Below, piece by piece: positions 18,611-27,194 of a stretch of 64,000 nucleotides of DNA. The stretch's first letter is position 1, and the number at the start of each line of letters is the position of its first letter. Both the position numbers and the translations under genes were made by a program. The notes beneath the pieces were generated by a model, which saw only the letters and a program-made list of their open reading frames with translations, did no database searches and had not been told where the DNA came from. Source of the DNA: JACOND01 sp965202795 (lineage in GTDB: Bacteria; Bdellovibrionota; Bdellovibrionia; Bdellovibrionales; UBA1609). The stretch lies in assembly GCA_965202795.1 (NCBI GenBank), contig OZ241848.1, positions 1,240,001-1,304,000 on the forward strand, in the 5' to 3' direction.

Positions 18611-19675
18611 ATGGAAGCAAAGCCAGCGGCTCAAAAACAGCCCAACCCGCATGACAGTTTTTTTAAGAGGCTTTTCGGCCATCCTCAAATAACGCCGGAG
18701 CTTTTGATGCTGGCTCTGCCTGAGCAGGACCTTCTCTGCCTTGATCTTAAGCGCGCCAGGCTCGACAAAGACACCTTTCCCGATGGAAAAATGGCAGATC
18801 TGCTGCTTGCTGTTCCAATCAAGGGCGCTCCAGAGGATTGCCCCTGGCTTTCTGTGTTAATTGAGCATAAGGCGGAGAAGATTGGCCGCAAGGCTGTCTG
18901 GCAGCTGAGAGGCTATCAGAACAGCTTTATAGAGGATTATTTCAAAAAGCGCGGGCGGATTCCCGGCATTTTGTCTGTTTTTGCCCATCAGGGGCGGGAG
19001 CCTTATGCTCCGCCAGCGGATTTGAAGCGGGCCGGGGGCGGATCTGCGGACAGGGCCGGCCCGCCGGCTGTTCCCGCAGCCGGGTATCGCGAATGTCTTG
19101 AGGAGGATTTTTTTGCAAAAAACCCCTTGACTGTCTGGGATTTTATGATAGATTTTAAGATGCTGGTTTTGGATTTTATCCGCGGGGAGCGTGTTCTGGC
19201 GGCGCTTAGGGAGGGCGCTTTAAACTGCTGTCCGGGGCTGCTTTTGCTAAGTAATATCCATGAGCCGCGGGCGGATGATGCCGCGTTTGTGTATAAGTTT
19301 TTTGTTTCGCTCAATGATTGTTTCAAGAGCGATGAAGATTTGATGCTGGGAGCTTCTTTGTATTTGGAGCATGGTTATGGGATTTCTCTAGCGGTTTTGA
19401 AGGCTGCGGAGGAGAGAGCAGTCAGAGATGGCATATTGCCAAAAGGAGGTTATATGAATGTAAGAGAGGAAATTGCAGCAAGGAGCCGGCAGGCGAGGGA
19501 TCGAGAGATCGTTTTAAACATGCTTAAGAAAAAAGTGGAAATTCCCTTTATTTCTGAGGTGACTGGTCTGCCTGAAGCTGAGATCATCAAGTTCAAAAAC
19601 GGCGAGATCAAAAGCCCTGCGGCAGCGGGCGATCAAAGCCGAGCAAAAGCGGGCGATCAAAGCCGAGCTGAATAA
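18611..19675 (+). CDS. Rpn family recombination-promoting nuclease / PD-(D/E)XK transposase-like, copy 1
   Basis: The 354-residue protein belongs to the Rpn/transposase_31 family. The N-terminal signature is NPHDSFFKRLFGHPQ. The nuclease core shows Asp in KMADLLLAV and Glu-x-Lys-like SVLIEHKAEK, followed by WQLRGYQNSFIEDY; the C-terminal part has the short helical region LNMLKKKVEIPFISEVTGLP that ends most Rpn proteins. Members of the family cut DNA and raise recA-independent recombination in E. coli. Copy 1 lacks the EGHQEGRQ repeats seen in copy 2. AGGAGG lies seven bases before the ATG. It ends in 8-residue repeats (AGDQSRAK). The gene and leader are duplicated in tandem, 1447 bases apart. 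Confidence 0.88.
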   Translation: MEAKPAAQKQPNPHDSFFKRLFGHPQITPELLMLALPEQDLLCLDLKRARLDKDTFPDGKMADLLLAVPIKGAPEDCPWLSVLIEHKAEKIGRKAVWQLRGYQNSFIEDYFKKRGRIPGILSVFAHQGREPYAPPADLKRAGGGSADRAGPPAVPAAGYRECLEEDFFAKNPLTVWDFMIDFKMLVLDFIRGERVLAALREGALNCCPGLLLLSNIHEPRADDAAFVYKFFVSLNDCFKSDEDLMLGASLYLEHGYGISLAVLKAAEERAVRDGILPKGGYMNVREEIAARSRQARDREIVLNMLKKKVEIPFISEVTGLPEAEIIKFKNGEIKSPAAAGDQSRAKAGDQSRAE

Positions 19676-20057
19676 ACTGCGCCTGTTTAAGGGCCAGCCC
19701 CGCGGCCGTTCCGGCAATCCGGTTCAGCGCTGGGATCCTGTTTGTTGATCTGGCCTCGCGGCTGTTCCTCCCCCTGCCGGCGCCTTTTTTGAGGGCCAGC
19801 CTCCCGGCCATTCCCGCAATCCGGTTCAGCGCCGGGCTCCTGTTTATTGATCTGGCCTCTTGGCTGTTCCTCCCCCTGCCAGCGCTTTTTTTGAGGGCCA
19901 GCCCTCCGGCTGTTCCCGGCGGCAGGCTCAGCGCCGGGGGCAGAGAAGGCCGCAAGATATGCCGCCGCGCATCATCAGCGCGGCCCCGCTATTGCTTTTC
20001 TGAAAAATCAGTTATAAGATCATGCTCTCAGTTAACAGCTAAAACAAGGAGGCCATT
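19676..20057. repeat. REP-like palindrome cluster and shared Rpn leader between the Rpn copies
   Basis: Five palindromes alternate with the linkers CAATCCGGTTCAGCGCYGGG and TTTTTTGAGGGCCAGCC. The last 75 bases are nearly identical to the leader of copy 1 and provide the AGGAGG for copy 2. No gene here. Confidence 0.8.
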
Positions 20058-21173
20058 ATGGAAGCAAACCCAGCGGCTCAAAAACAGCCAAACCCGCATG
20101 ACAGTTTTTTTAAGAGGCTTTTCGGCCATCCTCAAATAACGCCAGAGCTTTTGATGCTGGCTCTGCCTGAGCAGGACCTGCTCTGCCTTGATCTTAAGCG
20201 CGCCAGGCTCGACAAAGACACCTTTTCCGATGGAACAATGGCAGATCTGCTGCTTGCTGTCCCAATCAAGGGCGCCTCGGAGGATTGCCCCTGGCTTTCA
20301 GTTTTAGTTGAGCACAAGGCGGAGAAGATTGGCCGCAAGGCTGTCTGGCAGCTGAGCGGCTATCAGCACAGATTTATAGAGGATTATTTCAAAAAGCGCG
20401 GGCGGATTCCCGGCATTTTGTCTGTTTTTGCCCATCAGGGGCGGGAGCCTTATGCTCCGCCAGCGGGTTTGAAGCGGGCCGGGGGCGGATCTGCGGACAG
20501 GGCCGGCCCGCCGGCTGTTCCCGCAGCCGGGTATCGCGAATGTCTTGAGGAGGATTTTTTTGCAAAAAAACCCTTGACTGTCTGGGATTTTATGATAGAT
20601 TTTAAGATGCTGGTTTTGGATTTTATCCGCGGGGAGCGTGTTCTGGCAGCGATTAGGGAGGGCGCTTTAAACTGCTGTCCGGGGCTGCTTTTGCTGCGAA
20701 ATATCCATGAGCCGCGGGCGGATGACGCCGCATTTGTGTATAAGTTTTTTGTTTCGCTCAATGATTGTTTCAAGAGTGATGAAGGTTTGATGCTGGGAGC
20801 TTCTGTGTATTTGGAGTATGGTTATGGGATTTCTCCAGCGGTTTTGAAGGCTGCGGAGGAGAGAGCAGTCAGAGATGGCATATTGCCAAAAGGAGGTTAT
20901 ATGAATGTAAGAGAGGAAATTGCAGCAAGAAAGTATCAGGAAGGCCATCAGGAAGGCCGCCAGGAAGGCCGCCAGGAAGAGCGCCAGGCGAGGGATCGAG
21001 AGGTCATTTTAAATATGCTTAAGGAAAAGCTTGACGCTTCCCTGATAGCCAAAGTGACTGGCCTGCCTGAAGCTGAGATCATCAAGTTCAAAAACGGTGA
21101 GATCAAAAGCCCCGCGGCAGCGGGCGATCAAAGCCGAGCAAAAGCGAGCAGTCAAAACAGCAGGGCTGAATAA
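20058..21173 (+). CDS. Rpn family recombination-promoting nuclease / PD-(D/E)XK transposase-like, copy 2
   Basis: The 371-residue protein is nearly identical to copy 1 over the first 300 residues, with scattered substitutions (for example DGTMADLLLAV for DGKMADLLLAV). The same catalytic elements D and EHK are present. It differs mainly near residues 290-315, where copy 2 has the Gln/Glu/Gly/Arg repeat HQEGRQEGRQEERQ, a common, length-variable linker in this family. The C-terminus is LIAKVTGLPEAEIIKFKNGE followed by the 8-residue AGDQSRAK-type repeats. Both copies appear intact. It arose by tandem duplication of leader plus gene plus palindrome block. Confidence 0.88.
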   Translation: MEANPAAQKQPNPHDSFFKRLFGHPQITPELLMLALPEQDLLCLDLKRARLDKDTFSDGTMADLLLAVPIKGASEDCPWLSVLVEHKAEKIGRKAVWQLSGYQHRFIEDYFKKRGRIPGILSVFAHQGREPYAPPAGLKRAGGGSADRAGPPAVPAAGYRECLEEDFFAKKPLTVWDFMIDFKMLVLDFIRGERVLAAIREGALNCCPGLLLLRNIHEPRADDAAFVYKFFVSLNDCFKSDEGLMLGASVYLEYGYGISPAVLKAAEERAVRDGILPKGGYMNVREEIAARKYQEGHQEGRQEGRQEERQARDREVILNMLKEKLDASLIAKVTGLPEAEIIKFKNGEIKSPAAAGDQSRAKASSQNSRAE

Positions 21174-21681
21174 GCCGCGCCTGTTTATTTGGACGGCCTC
21201 GCGGCTGTTCCGGCAATCCGGTTCAGCGCCGGGATCCTGTTTGTTGATCTGGCCTCCCGGCCATTCCTCCCCCTGCCGGCGCTTTTTTTGAGGGCCAGCC
21301 TTTCGGCTGTCCCGGCAGTCAGGACCAGCCTTTCGGCTGTTTCGCCAATCAGGCTCAGCGCCGGGGGCAGAGGGGCTGATGAGCTTTTGCCAATAAATTC
21401 AAGAAATTTTTCTCCAGGCTTGACATGAGCAGAATATGACCTCTCATTACAGGATATGCCCTTTCACTATCATTATAGGCGCGGGGGGAGCCGCCCATGA
21501 TATGCTATGGGCCGCTGTCGCCGTGGCATTCACAGGGGGGCGCTGCCCATAAAAATCTGAAAAATCCGCCGCAGCCAAGATATTTCCAAAAAAATGTTCC
21601 GGCGGCCTTGACTCTTGCAGAGAAAGACCTCTATTTAAGCCATAAGCCTCATGAAACAAGCAGATTAAGGGGGATTTTTCT
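21174..21681. repeat. REP-like palindrome cluster and copied block upstream of the AT-rich operon
   Basis: Four palindromes lie between about 21190 and 21350. From 21358 to about 21540 the sequence is a diverged copy of 16427-16590, including the CATGATATGCTATGGG hairpin region. The promoter of the following operon is probably in the last 120 bases, but no strong -35/-10 pair stands out. No gene is seen. Confidence 0.65.
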
Positions 21682-21912
21682 ATGAAGAAGAAAAAGAGCG
21701 GCATTACAAGCGACCCTGCCCGGCGGGAAAAGGAGCTGAAAAGGGAGTTTTCAGGAATGAGCAATTTTAAAGTGGAAGAGAAATTTCCCAGCCAGAAGGC
21801 AGCCCAAAAATGGGAAAATGCCCAGAAAAACCAGCATCCCGGCGGGCCAAAAACCTCTGGGCCATTTTACGGATACTCCTTTAATTACAACAGAAAAAGA
21901 CCGGGGAAATAA
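21682..21912 (+). CDS. Small basic protein, first gene of an AT-rich operon
   Basis: The 76-residue protein is Lys/Arg-rich (MKKKKSGITSDPARREKELK) and ends with an aromatic, Gly-rich tail (GPFYGYSFNYNRKRPGK). AAGGGGGA precedes the ATG at a proper distance. There is no signal peptide or known domain. It is followed 16 bases later by the DUF6765-type gene with its own AGGAGG, so all three genes up to 23777 form one operon. The function is unknown. Confidence 0.65.
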   Translation: MKKKKSGITSDPARREKELKREFSGMSNFKVEEKFPSQKAAQKWENAQKNQHPGGPKTSGPFYGYSFNYNRKRPGK

Positions 21913-21928
21913 TTGTTAGGAGGAAAAA

Positions 21929-23101
21929 ATGCAAATAGACATGCACTATTACGGCACTTATGCTATGGCTAGGGCGGCAGGGCTGAAGCCAAAAGACGCT
22001 CAAATTATAGCTTACTCCGCTCAGTTTGTGGATGATTCCACTCATACAGATAGCAATCAGAATAAGGACGGAGGATTGTTGTATGCTGTAGCCACAGCGC
22101 ACCATTCTAGCCAAGCTGTTGCTGATACTATTTTACATGAAACAAGGGGACAGCGAAGGATGTGGGTCCCTTTCCATTTTTATCCCGGCAATATGGGCAA
22201 CTCATTATCAAAAAGGCTGATATGTCAAAAAGACAGCCCTCTTGTAAATGAAATGTTTAACAATCACATAAACCGCTCAAGGGAAAATCTCCCTTTTATA
22301 CTGCATCTTATTGGAATTGCCTCTCATGTATATATTGACACTTTCTCCCACTATGGATTTTCTGGACTGTCTTCTAGAAATAATAAGGCAGATCAGTCAA
22401 CTTTTGAATTTCCAGAAGACAAATCTAAAGAATTAAACACACATCATAAAACTTTTACAAAGAAAAATAAAAAGGAATTTCACAGAAAAAATTGGAGAGA
22501 ATCAGTTATTAATAAGCAAAGTTTTTTAGGACGGCTTGCTGACAAATATCCTACAATCTCTGGATATATATCTTCTTTGGCAACACAAGCTTTAGGGCAT
22601 GGATCTGTTTCAACCTGCCCTGATTTGCCATTTTTGGAGTGGAGCTTTACTTATGAACAAAGCAGGCAGCCGTCTGGAAAAAGAGACAACCCTAAAACTT
22701 TTCTGGAAGGCTGTGAAAAATTGCATGAAAAATTATTAAAATTCTCTAAACTGTATTATCAACATGAACAAATAAAATACCGTGATTTTTCAGAAATCAA
22801 AAACGCGGTTAAAGAAATATTGTCTTATAAAAGCAGTGTGGAAAAAGGCTATAATGAGAGAAAAGATAAATGGAAAGAGGCTGCCCAGTCAGGAAAGCTG
22901 TTTGACAATGCAAATCAAAAAGAATTTTTAGATTATAATGAAAAGGATTGGAGAATGCAAAAAGATGAGTTATTTAAGCAGCTTCAGTCTTCAGCTGAAG
23001 CTGTAAAATTAAATGTTTATAAATTCCATCAAGCGGCGGATTATCATAGGCACTATACATTAAAAGAGCTGCTGCCAAAACATGGATTAGTGGTAAATTA
23101 G
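21929..23101 (+). CDS. DUF6765 family protein
   Basis: The 390-residue protein opens with MQIDMHYYGTYAMARAAGLK and continues IIAYSAQFVDDSTHTD, the signature of DUF6765 proteins as I recall them. Several His and Asp residues are conserved in blocks (HHSSQAVADTILHE, LHLIGIASHVYIDTFSHYGFSG). The last block, H-x3-D-x3-H, resembles the zinc site of phospholipase C/S1-P1 nuclease-type all-helical enzymes, so a metal-dependent hydrolase is plausible but unproven. No signal peptide is visible. AGGAGG lies seven bases upstream of the ATG. The gene is markedly AT-rich and sits with a small upstream gene and a downstream membrane protein gene; the arrangement looks like a mobile cassette. Confidence 0.8.
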   Translation: MQIDMHYYGTYAMARAAGLKPKDAQIIAYSAQFVDDSTHTDSNQNKDGGLLYAVATAHHSSQAVADTILHETRGQRRMWVPFHFYPGNMGNSLSKRLICQKDSPLVNEMFNNHINRSRENLPFILHLIGIASHVYIDTFSHYGFSGLSSRNNKADQSTFEFPEDKSKELNTHHKTFTKKNKKEFHRKNWRESVINKQSFLGRLADKYPTISGYISSLATQALGHGSVSTCPDLPFLEWSFTYEQSRQPSGKRDNPKTFLEGCEKLHEKLLKFSKLYYQHEQIKYRDFSEIKNAVKEILSYKSSVEKGYNERKDKWKEAAQSGKLFDNANQKEFLDYNEKDWRMQKDELFKQLQSSAEAVKLNVYKFHQAADYHRHYTLKELLPKHGLVVN

Positions 23102-23105
23102 AGAA

Positions 23106-23777
23106 ATGATTTTTAAGAAAATATATAACCTTTTCATTTCCATGATGAGCCTTTTAAAACGAGGAGATTTTTATTTTTCACGGATATTTTTAGTTTATAT
23201 TTTTAAAAAAATTGACTTGCTTATAAATGCTGTTATCAGCCCGCAGCATCTCATTGTTGTTACGCCAATAATCCTTGCAGGAGTCTATCATCAAAACATT
23301 ATAGACACAATAACCGGCGCGCAAGCTAAAATTTTGCTGCAGAAAGAGCATTTGGATCCTCTTCAATATCAGATAACAGAAACATGGGCAGCAGCTAATG
23401 CCCTCGTTTTTCTTTTTACTGAGTATAGCAGGCCCGGGGAAAACAGCAAAAAATTTAAAAATAAAATTCCAGATTCCTATGATTACTGGCTGCGCCTTTC
23501 AAAAGACTGGAAAAAAAATTGGAAAAACAAGTTTAATGAAAACATGAAGAAGGTTAAGGAAGAAGAAAAGGAAGCGCTGCAAAAGCAATTTGATAATATT
23601 GTAGAATACTTTGAAGATAATTTTTTTAATAAAATAAATGTCTGTTATAACAATTACTACTCTGAAAATGAATCATGCGCCGCGCCAACTTCGGTTTTGC
23701 CTTTGCCGGCAAATACAGCAGAATTTCAGAGAAAAATTTATCAATTCTATGTAAATGTCTCAACATCAAAAAAATAA
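23106..23777 (+). CDS. Membrane protein of unknown function in the DUF6765 operon
   Basis: The 223-residue protein has two hydrophobic segments near the N-terminus (around residues 25-35 and 45-62, LIVVTPIILAGVYHQ). A soluble, Lys/Glu-rich helical domain follows (KEEEKEALQKQFDNIVEYFE), ending with a short Cys-containing segment. It starts four bases after the DUF6765 stop and is clearly co-transcribed. It has no known domain. Being small, membrane-bound and coupled to a putative hydrolase, it could anchor or restrain that protein; this is inference from position. Confidence 0.65.
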   Translation: MIFKKIYNLFISMMSLLKRGDFYFSRIFLVYIFKKIDLLINAVISPQHLIVVTPIILAGVYHQNIIDTITGAQAKILLQKEHLDPLQYQITETWAAANALVFLFTEYSRPGENSKKFKNKIPDSYDYWLRLSKDWKKNWKNKFNENMKKVKEEEKEALQKQFDNIVEYFEDNFFNKINVCYNNYYSENESCAAPTSVLPLPANTAEFQRKIYQFYVNVSTSKK

Positions 23778-23882
23778 GAATTGTCAGTTGGTCTTTTTAG
23801 TGGCAGTTTGGCAAAATTCTATGGTGATTTTATGTATTATGCCAATTTTGTTTGAAATTCCTGTATTCTCTATTCTGTTTTA

Positions 23883-25046
23883 TTAAGGAGTCCACAAATA
23901 TTCTCCAATATTAGGACTAAGGTATAAAAAAATATTTTTTTTTATGTTATGAAAAAAAAAGTGTTGTTTTATTTTTATGTTATGATAATGTGGTTTTATG
24001 AAAGAAAATGACGCGAGAAAATTAGATCGGCAGTCACAAGAGACTTTGCGGATTCGTGGAGTGAAGGCTATTCATTCAGATGTGAAACCGAAGGAAGTGG
24101 CTAAGCTTTTGGGTGTTTCCCGGAGAACAGTAGATGAATGGATGGCTAGATATGCGAATGGCGGCTGGGATAATTTAAAAAGAAGAAAAGCTCCAGGCCG
24201 CCCTCCTATTCTTAAAACGCATCAATTGAAGTGGATTTATGAAACAGTAACCAAAGACCCTCAACAATTAAAGTTTCCTTTTGCTTTATGGACTCGGAGG
24301 CGGGTTCAGGAGGCTATAAAATTGAAATATGGGACTGAGGTTAGCATTACAACTGTGGGCCGTGTAATGAGCCTTTTGGGTTTGACTTGTCAGAAGCCGC
24401 TGCGCAAGGCTTATGAGCAAAACCCATCTCTTGTCAAGAAGTGGCAGAAAAAAGAATTTCCAAATATAAAGAAGTTAGCTAAAAGGGAGGGGGCGCAAAT
24501 TTATTTTGGCGATGAGTCTGGTTTGCGGTCAGATTATCATAGCGGGACGACTTGGGCTCCTAAAGGGAGGACTCCGGTGGTGAAGAGTACGGGCAGGCGT
24601 TTTAGCTTAAATATGATTTCAGCTATTTCTTCTAAAGGCGGCATGAGATTTATGACTGTAAGGGGCGGTGTTACGGGGAAGGTGTTTATTTCATTTTTAA
24701 AGCGGCTGATTTTGGATGTGAGCGGGCCTGTTTATTTGATTGTGGATGGTCATCCTGTGCATAAGTCAAAGAGGGTGCGTGAGTTTGTGGAATCGACGGA
24801 GGGCATGCTGAAGTTATTTTATCTTCCGCCATATGCTCCTGATTTGAATCCAGATGAATTGGTTTGGAATCATTTAAAATGTCATTATATTGGAAAATTA
24901 TGTATAAGAACAGGAGAGGAGCTTCAGAAAAAGACTACTCATTACTTAAAATCTTTGCAAAGAAAACCTGATATTATTAGAGGTTTCTTTTTAAAACCTT
25001 CTTTAAGATATATTATAAAATGAGAGAATATTTATGAACTCCTTAA
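23883..25046 (+). mobile_element. IS630-family insertion sequence, intact
   Basis: The element has 23-bp terminal inverted repeats (TTAAGGAGTCCACAAATATT at 23883 and the complement of 25024-25046) that match at 21 of 23 positions. It is flanked by TA on both sides (23881-23882 and 25047-25048), the target duplication expected for IS630/Tc1-mariner elements. One transposase gene fills most of it. It lies between the DUF6765 operon and the putative defence module, in the most AT-rich part of the window. Confidence 0.92.
23998..25023 (+). CDS. IS630-family transposase
   Basis: The 341-residue transposase starts with helix-turn-helix domains (VKPKEVAKLLGVSRRTVDEW; then KAPGRPPILKTHQLKWI). The DDE catalytic triad is visible as Asp in IYFGDESGLR, Asp in YLIVDGHPVHKS and Glu in DLNPDELVWNHLK, the last being the usual PDLNPxE signature of IS630. 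The frame is complete and within the usual length, so the element may be active. The ORF ends one base before the right inverted repeat. A short relic with the same 3' end and left terminus lies at 53426-53490, upstream of cas9. Confidence 0.95.
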   Translation: MKENDARKLDRQSQETLRIRGVKAIHSDVKPKEVAKLLGVSRRTVDEWMARYANGGWDNLKRRKAPGRPPILKTHQLKWIYETVTKDPQQLKFPFALWTRRRVQEAIKLKYGTEVSITTVGRVMSLLGLTCQKPLRKAYEQNPSLVKKWQKKEFPNIKKLAKREGAQIYFGDESGLRSDYHSGTTWAPKGRTPVVKSTGRRFSLNMISAISSKGGMRFMTVRGGVTGKVFISFLKRLILDVSGPVYLIVDGHPVHKSKRVREFVESTEGMLKLFYLPPYAPDLNPDELVWNHLKCHYIGKLCIRTGEELQKKTTHYLKSLQRKPDIIRGFFLKPSLRYIIK

Positions 25047-25230
25047 TAACCTGAAATTTCAAATGTGACTGGCATGGCTTTTTTTATCCATTAACTGTCC
25101 CTTTTTATATCTAAAACCCTCTCTATGTCTTTATTCTGCCTTTCTTCTTTTGTTCGCGACATCTCCTTTTAAAGGAGCTTTGGTCTTTGTTTTAAGAAAA
25201 TTTCGTGATAATTTATTCAAGAGAAAAAGA

Positions 25231-26244
25231 ATGAACCAGCCGCGCAAAACAATCTCGCATTTTTTTGATCAAAATATGATGGAGAAAATCTCCAAAATGA
25301 AACCTGAGCATAAGGATTTCCAGGAAAATTTCAAGAAAACATGCAAGAATACATTAATGAGTGAAAATATCAGACAGGCGCTGCCTCCGTTTTCTTTTTT
25401 GGAGTTTATTGGCGTTCAGGCAAAAGATTTGCTTAAATTTTACTGCAAGGGAAAATTATTAAGGGATTATCCTTGCAGATATAATGAGCTTGGCAAGGTA
25501 ACAGCTGATTTAAGAAGGCAAATTAAAGAAAAAGTGACTAAAGATTTTTTGAAACAGAAGATATTAGACAAAGAGCGGGCTGTGTCAGGCATCCTTTCTG
25601 AAGCGGGAAATATAGTTTTAAAAAGATATGAAAAGAGTTATCTTGAAAAAGAGGATCGTTATCAAAACCTGCTCCATAATTTATATTTGGATCGCCTGCC
25701 TGAAATAAACACTTCAAAATTTTCTCCTGAAGAAAAGAGGGAATTTAATAAAAAGCATTATTACCCTTTCATTATGAGAAGTATTTGCTGCAAAACACGA
25801 ACTTTGGGCAGTCTCAGAGCAATAGAAAGATTGATAAAAATGGCTTATCAGAAAAATATTGGCAGCCTGGAAGACAGAAAAGCAATTTTTAAAACATGGC
25901 AGGGTTTAAAATTAAAGCCACACGCTGATTTAGCGGACTGTGAATTGATCCACCTGGCTTGTTTTGGCTATGATGGCGATTATTGCTGCTGCTGGACAAC
26001 AGATCCTGCAGAATTAATAAAGAAAAGGCTGGGCTTGTATTGCGCAAGCATTTGTGGCATGGAGAAATTATTTTATGAAGAATTGCCTCAAAAAAGTCTT
26101 GACTGGAAAAATTTCTGCGAAAAGCATGTCCCTAAACAAAGGCCAGATTGGAAATTCGGGAAAGTGATAATTTTGGACAAAGACACAGGGGAAAAGGTTA
26201 TAGAAATCTCTGTTGAGAAAATTTATGAGATAATGAGAATTTGA
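25231..26244 (+). CDS. Hypothetical protein, possible PIN-like nuclease of a two-gene module
   Basis: The 337-residue protein (start MNQPRKTISHFF) is largely helical and AT-rich. Its first 240 residues match nothing I know. The region around residues 250-285 (ADLADCELIHLACFGYDGDY, then CCWTTDPAELIKKRLGLY) has the spacing of the second half of a PIN-like nuclease: an acidic residue before a helix, a TTD strand end, then a charged helix. This is a weak resemblance. The downstream gene starts six bases after its stop, so both form one transcript. A longer frame from 25150 exists, but the sequence before residue 28 overlaps the IS flank and is less protein-like. Confidence 0.6.
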   Translation: MNQPRKTISHFFDQNMMEKISKMKPEHKDFQENFKKTCKNTLMSENIRQALPPFSFLEFIGVQAKDLLKFYCKGKLLRDYPCRYNELGKVTADLRRQIKEKVTKDFLKQKILDKERAVSGILSEAGNIVLKRYEKSYLEKEDRYQNLLHNLYLDRLPEINTSKFSPEEKREFNKKHYYPFIMRSICCKTRTLGSLRAIERLIKMAYQKNIGSLEDRKAIFKTWQGLKLKPHADLADCELIHLACFGYDGDYCCCWTTDPAELIKKRLGLYCASICGMEKLFYEELPQKSLDWKNFCEKHVPKQRPDWKFGKVIILDKDTGEKVIEISVEKIYEIMRI

Positions 26245-26250
26245 GGAGTG

Positions 26251-27141
26251 ATGAGTTTTAAAGAGCATAGAAAAATTTTTAACAAAAGATGGGACATCTC
26301 ATCATCAGAGTCTTATGAACAGGCCTTTCAAAAATTTCAACGAAGAATATTAAATATTTTTGAGGATATAAGAAACTATTCATTAACAGGCATTGATCAG
26401 GTCATCACAGCAGAAGGCGCTCTTGATTTTCGCCAATATTATGGCATTCAGGAAAAGTTTCATGTTATGCAAAAAATTACAATCATTGATCGTTTGCGAA
26501 ATGAGAAAAATGAAAAAGAATTTTACAGGCTGATAGAGGTTATTTTTTTATGTTTTGATAACCCATACTCTATAAAAAGACACATGCTAAAAAAAATCAA
26601 AGAGGCCGTGGAAATGTCTGAAGTGAATGCTGCCATGAGGGAAGACTCTCAAGGGAATATTATGTTCTATCCAAAAGGGGAAAAAACGCTGGACGAGGCT
26701 CTGGTCAATAAACCGCTGTCTTTTTTAGATGAAAAAAGCAACAGGCATTTTGAGGAAGCCTTAAGACTTTATCAAAGCAAAAAACATGTCAAATCGGCGG
26801 AAAGCCTTCGGCGCGCTTTGGAAGAGTTTTTTCGGCATAAACGGCAAAACACAAAAGGGCTGGCTAAAAATATAAAAAAACTGCCAGAAGAAAATCAAAA
26901 AGGGGATGAAAGTGAGCTTCCAGGAAATATCCAAGATCAGGAGAAAACTTTAAAAAAGGGCGGAGCCTCTTTAGAAATAAGAAATATTATGCGCCAAACT
27001 TTTCACTATTTGGACCAATATTTTAATGAACACAGCAAACATAAGGACGGAAATATCACTGAGGCGGAAAATGAATTTCTCATCTATCAAACTGGACTTC
27101 TTTTGAGATATATCAATAAATTTCAAGGTGATAAAAAATAA
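26251..27141 (+). CDS. Hypothetical helical protein with HEPN-like C-terminal domain
   Basis: The 296-residue protein is all-helical. Its C-terminal half, from LDEKSNRHFEEALRLYQSKK through SLRRALEEFFRHKRQNTKGL to FHYLDQYFNEHSKH, resembles HEPN-type domains that accompany abortive-infection and other defence genes: a helix ending in R-x4-FF-x2-K, then a later helix of the type EAEFLIYQTGLLLRYI. The canonical R-x4-6-H catalytic motif is not clear (RHKRQN or RQTFHYLDQYF are candidates). It follows the previous gene by six bases, with GAGGAG overlapping the start region (GTG at 26248 or ATG at 26251). It converges on the type IIG R-M gene. Defence is an inference from family resemblance and location. 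Confidence 0.6.
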   Translation: MSFKEHRKIFNKRWDISSSESYEQAFQKFQRRILNIFEDIRNYSLTGIDQVITAEGALDFRQYYGIQEKFHVMQKITIIDRLRNEKNEKEFYRLIEVIFLCFDNPYSIKRHMLKKIKEAVEMSEVNAAMREDSQGNIMFYPKGEKTLDEALVNKPLSFLDEKSNRHFEEALRLYQSKKHVKSAESLRRALEEFFRHKRQNTKGLAKNIKKLPEENQKGDESELPGNIQDQEKTLKKGGASLEIRNIMRQTFHYLDQYFNEHSKHKDGNITEAENEFLIYQTGLLLRYINKFQGDKK

Positions 27142-27194
27142 CCCCCGCCCATTTTTTTGATCTGAAAATTTAAGGCCAGCGCAATATGAAAATA

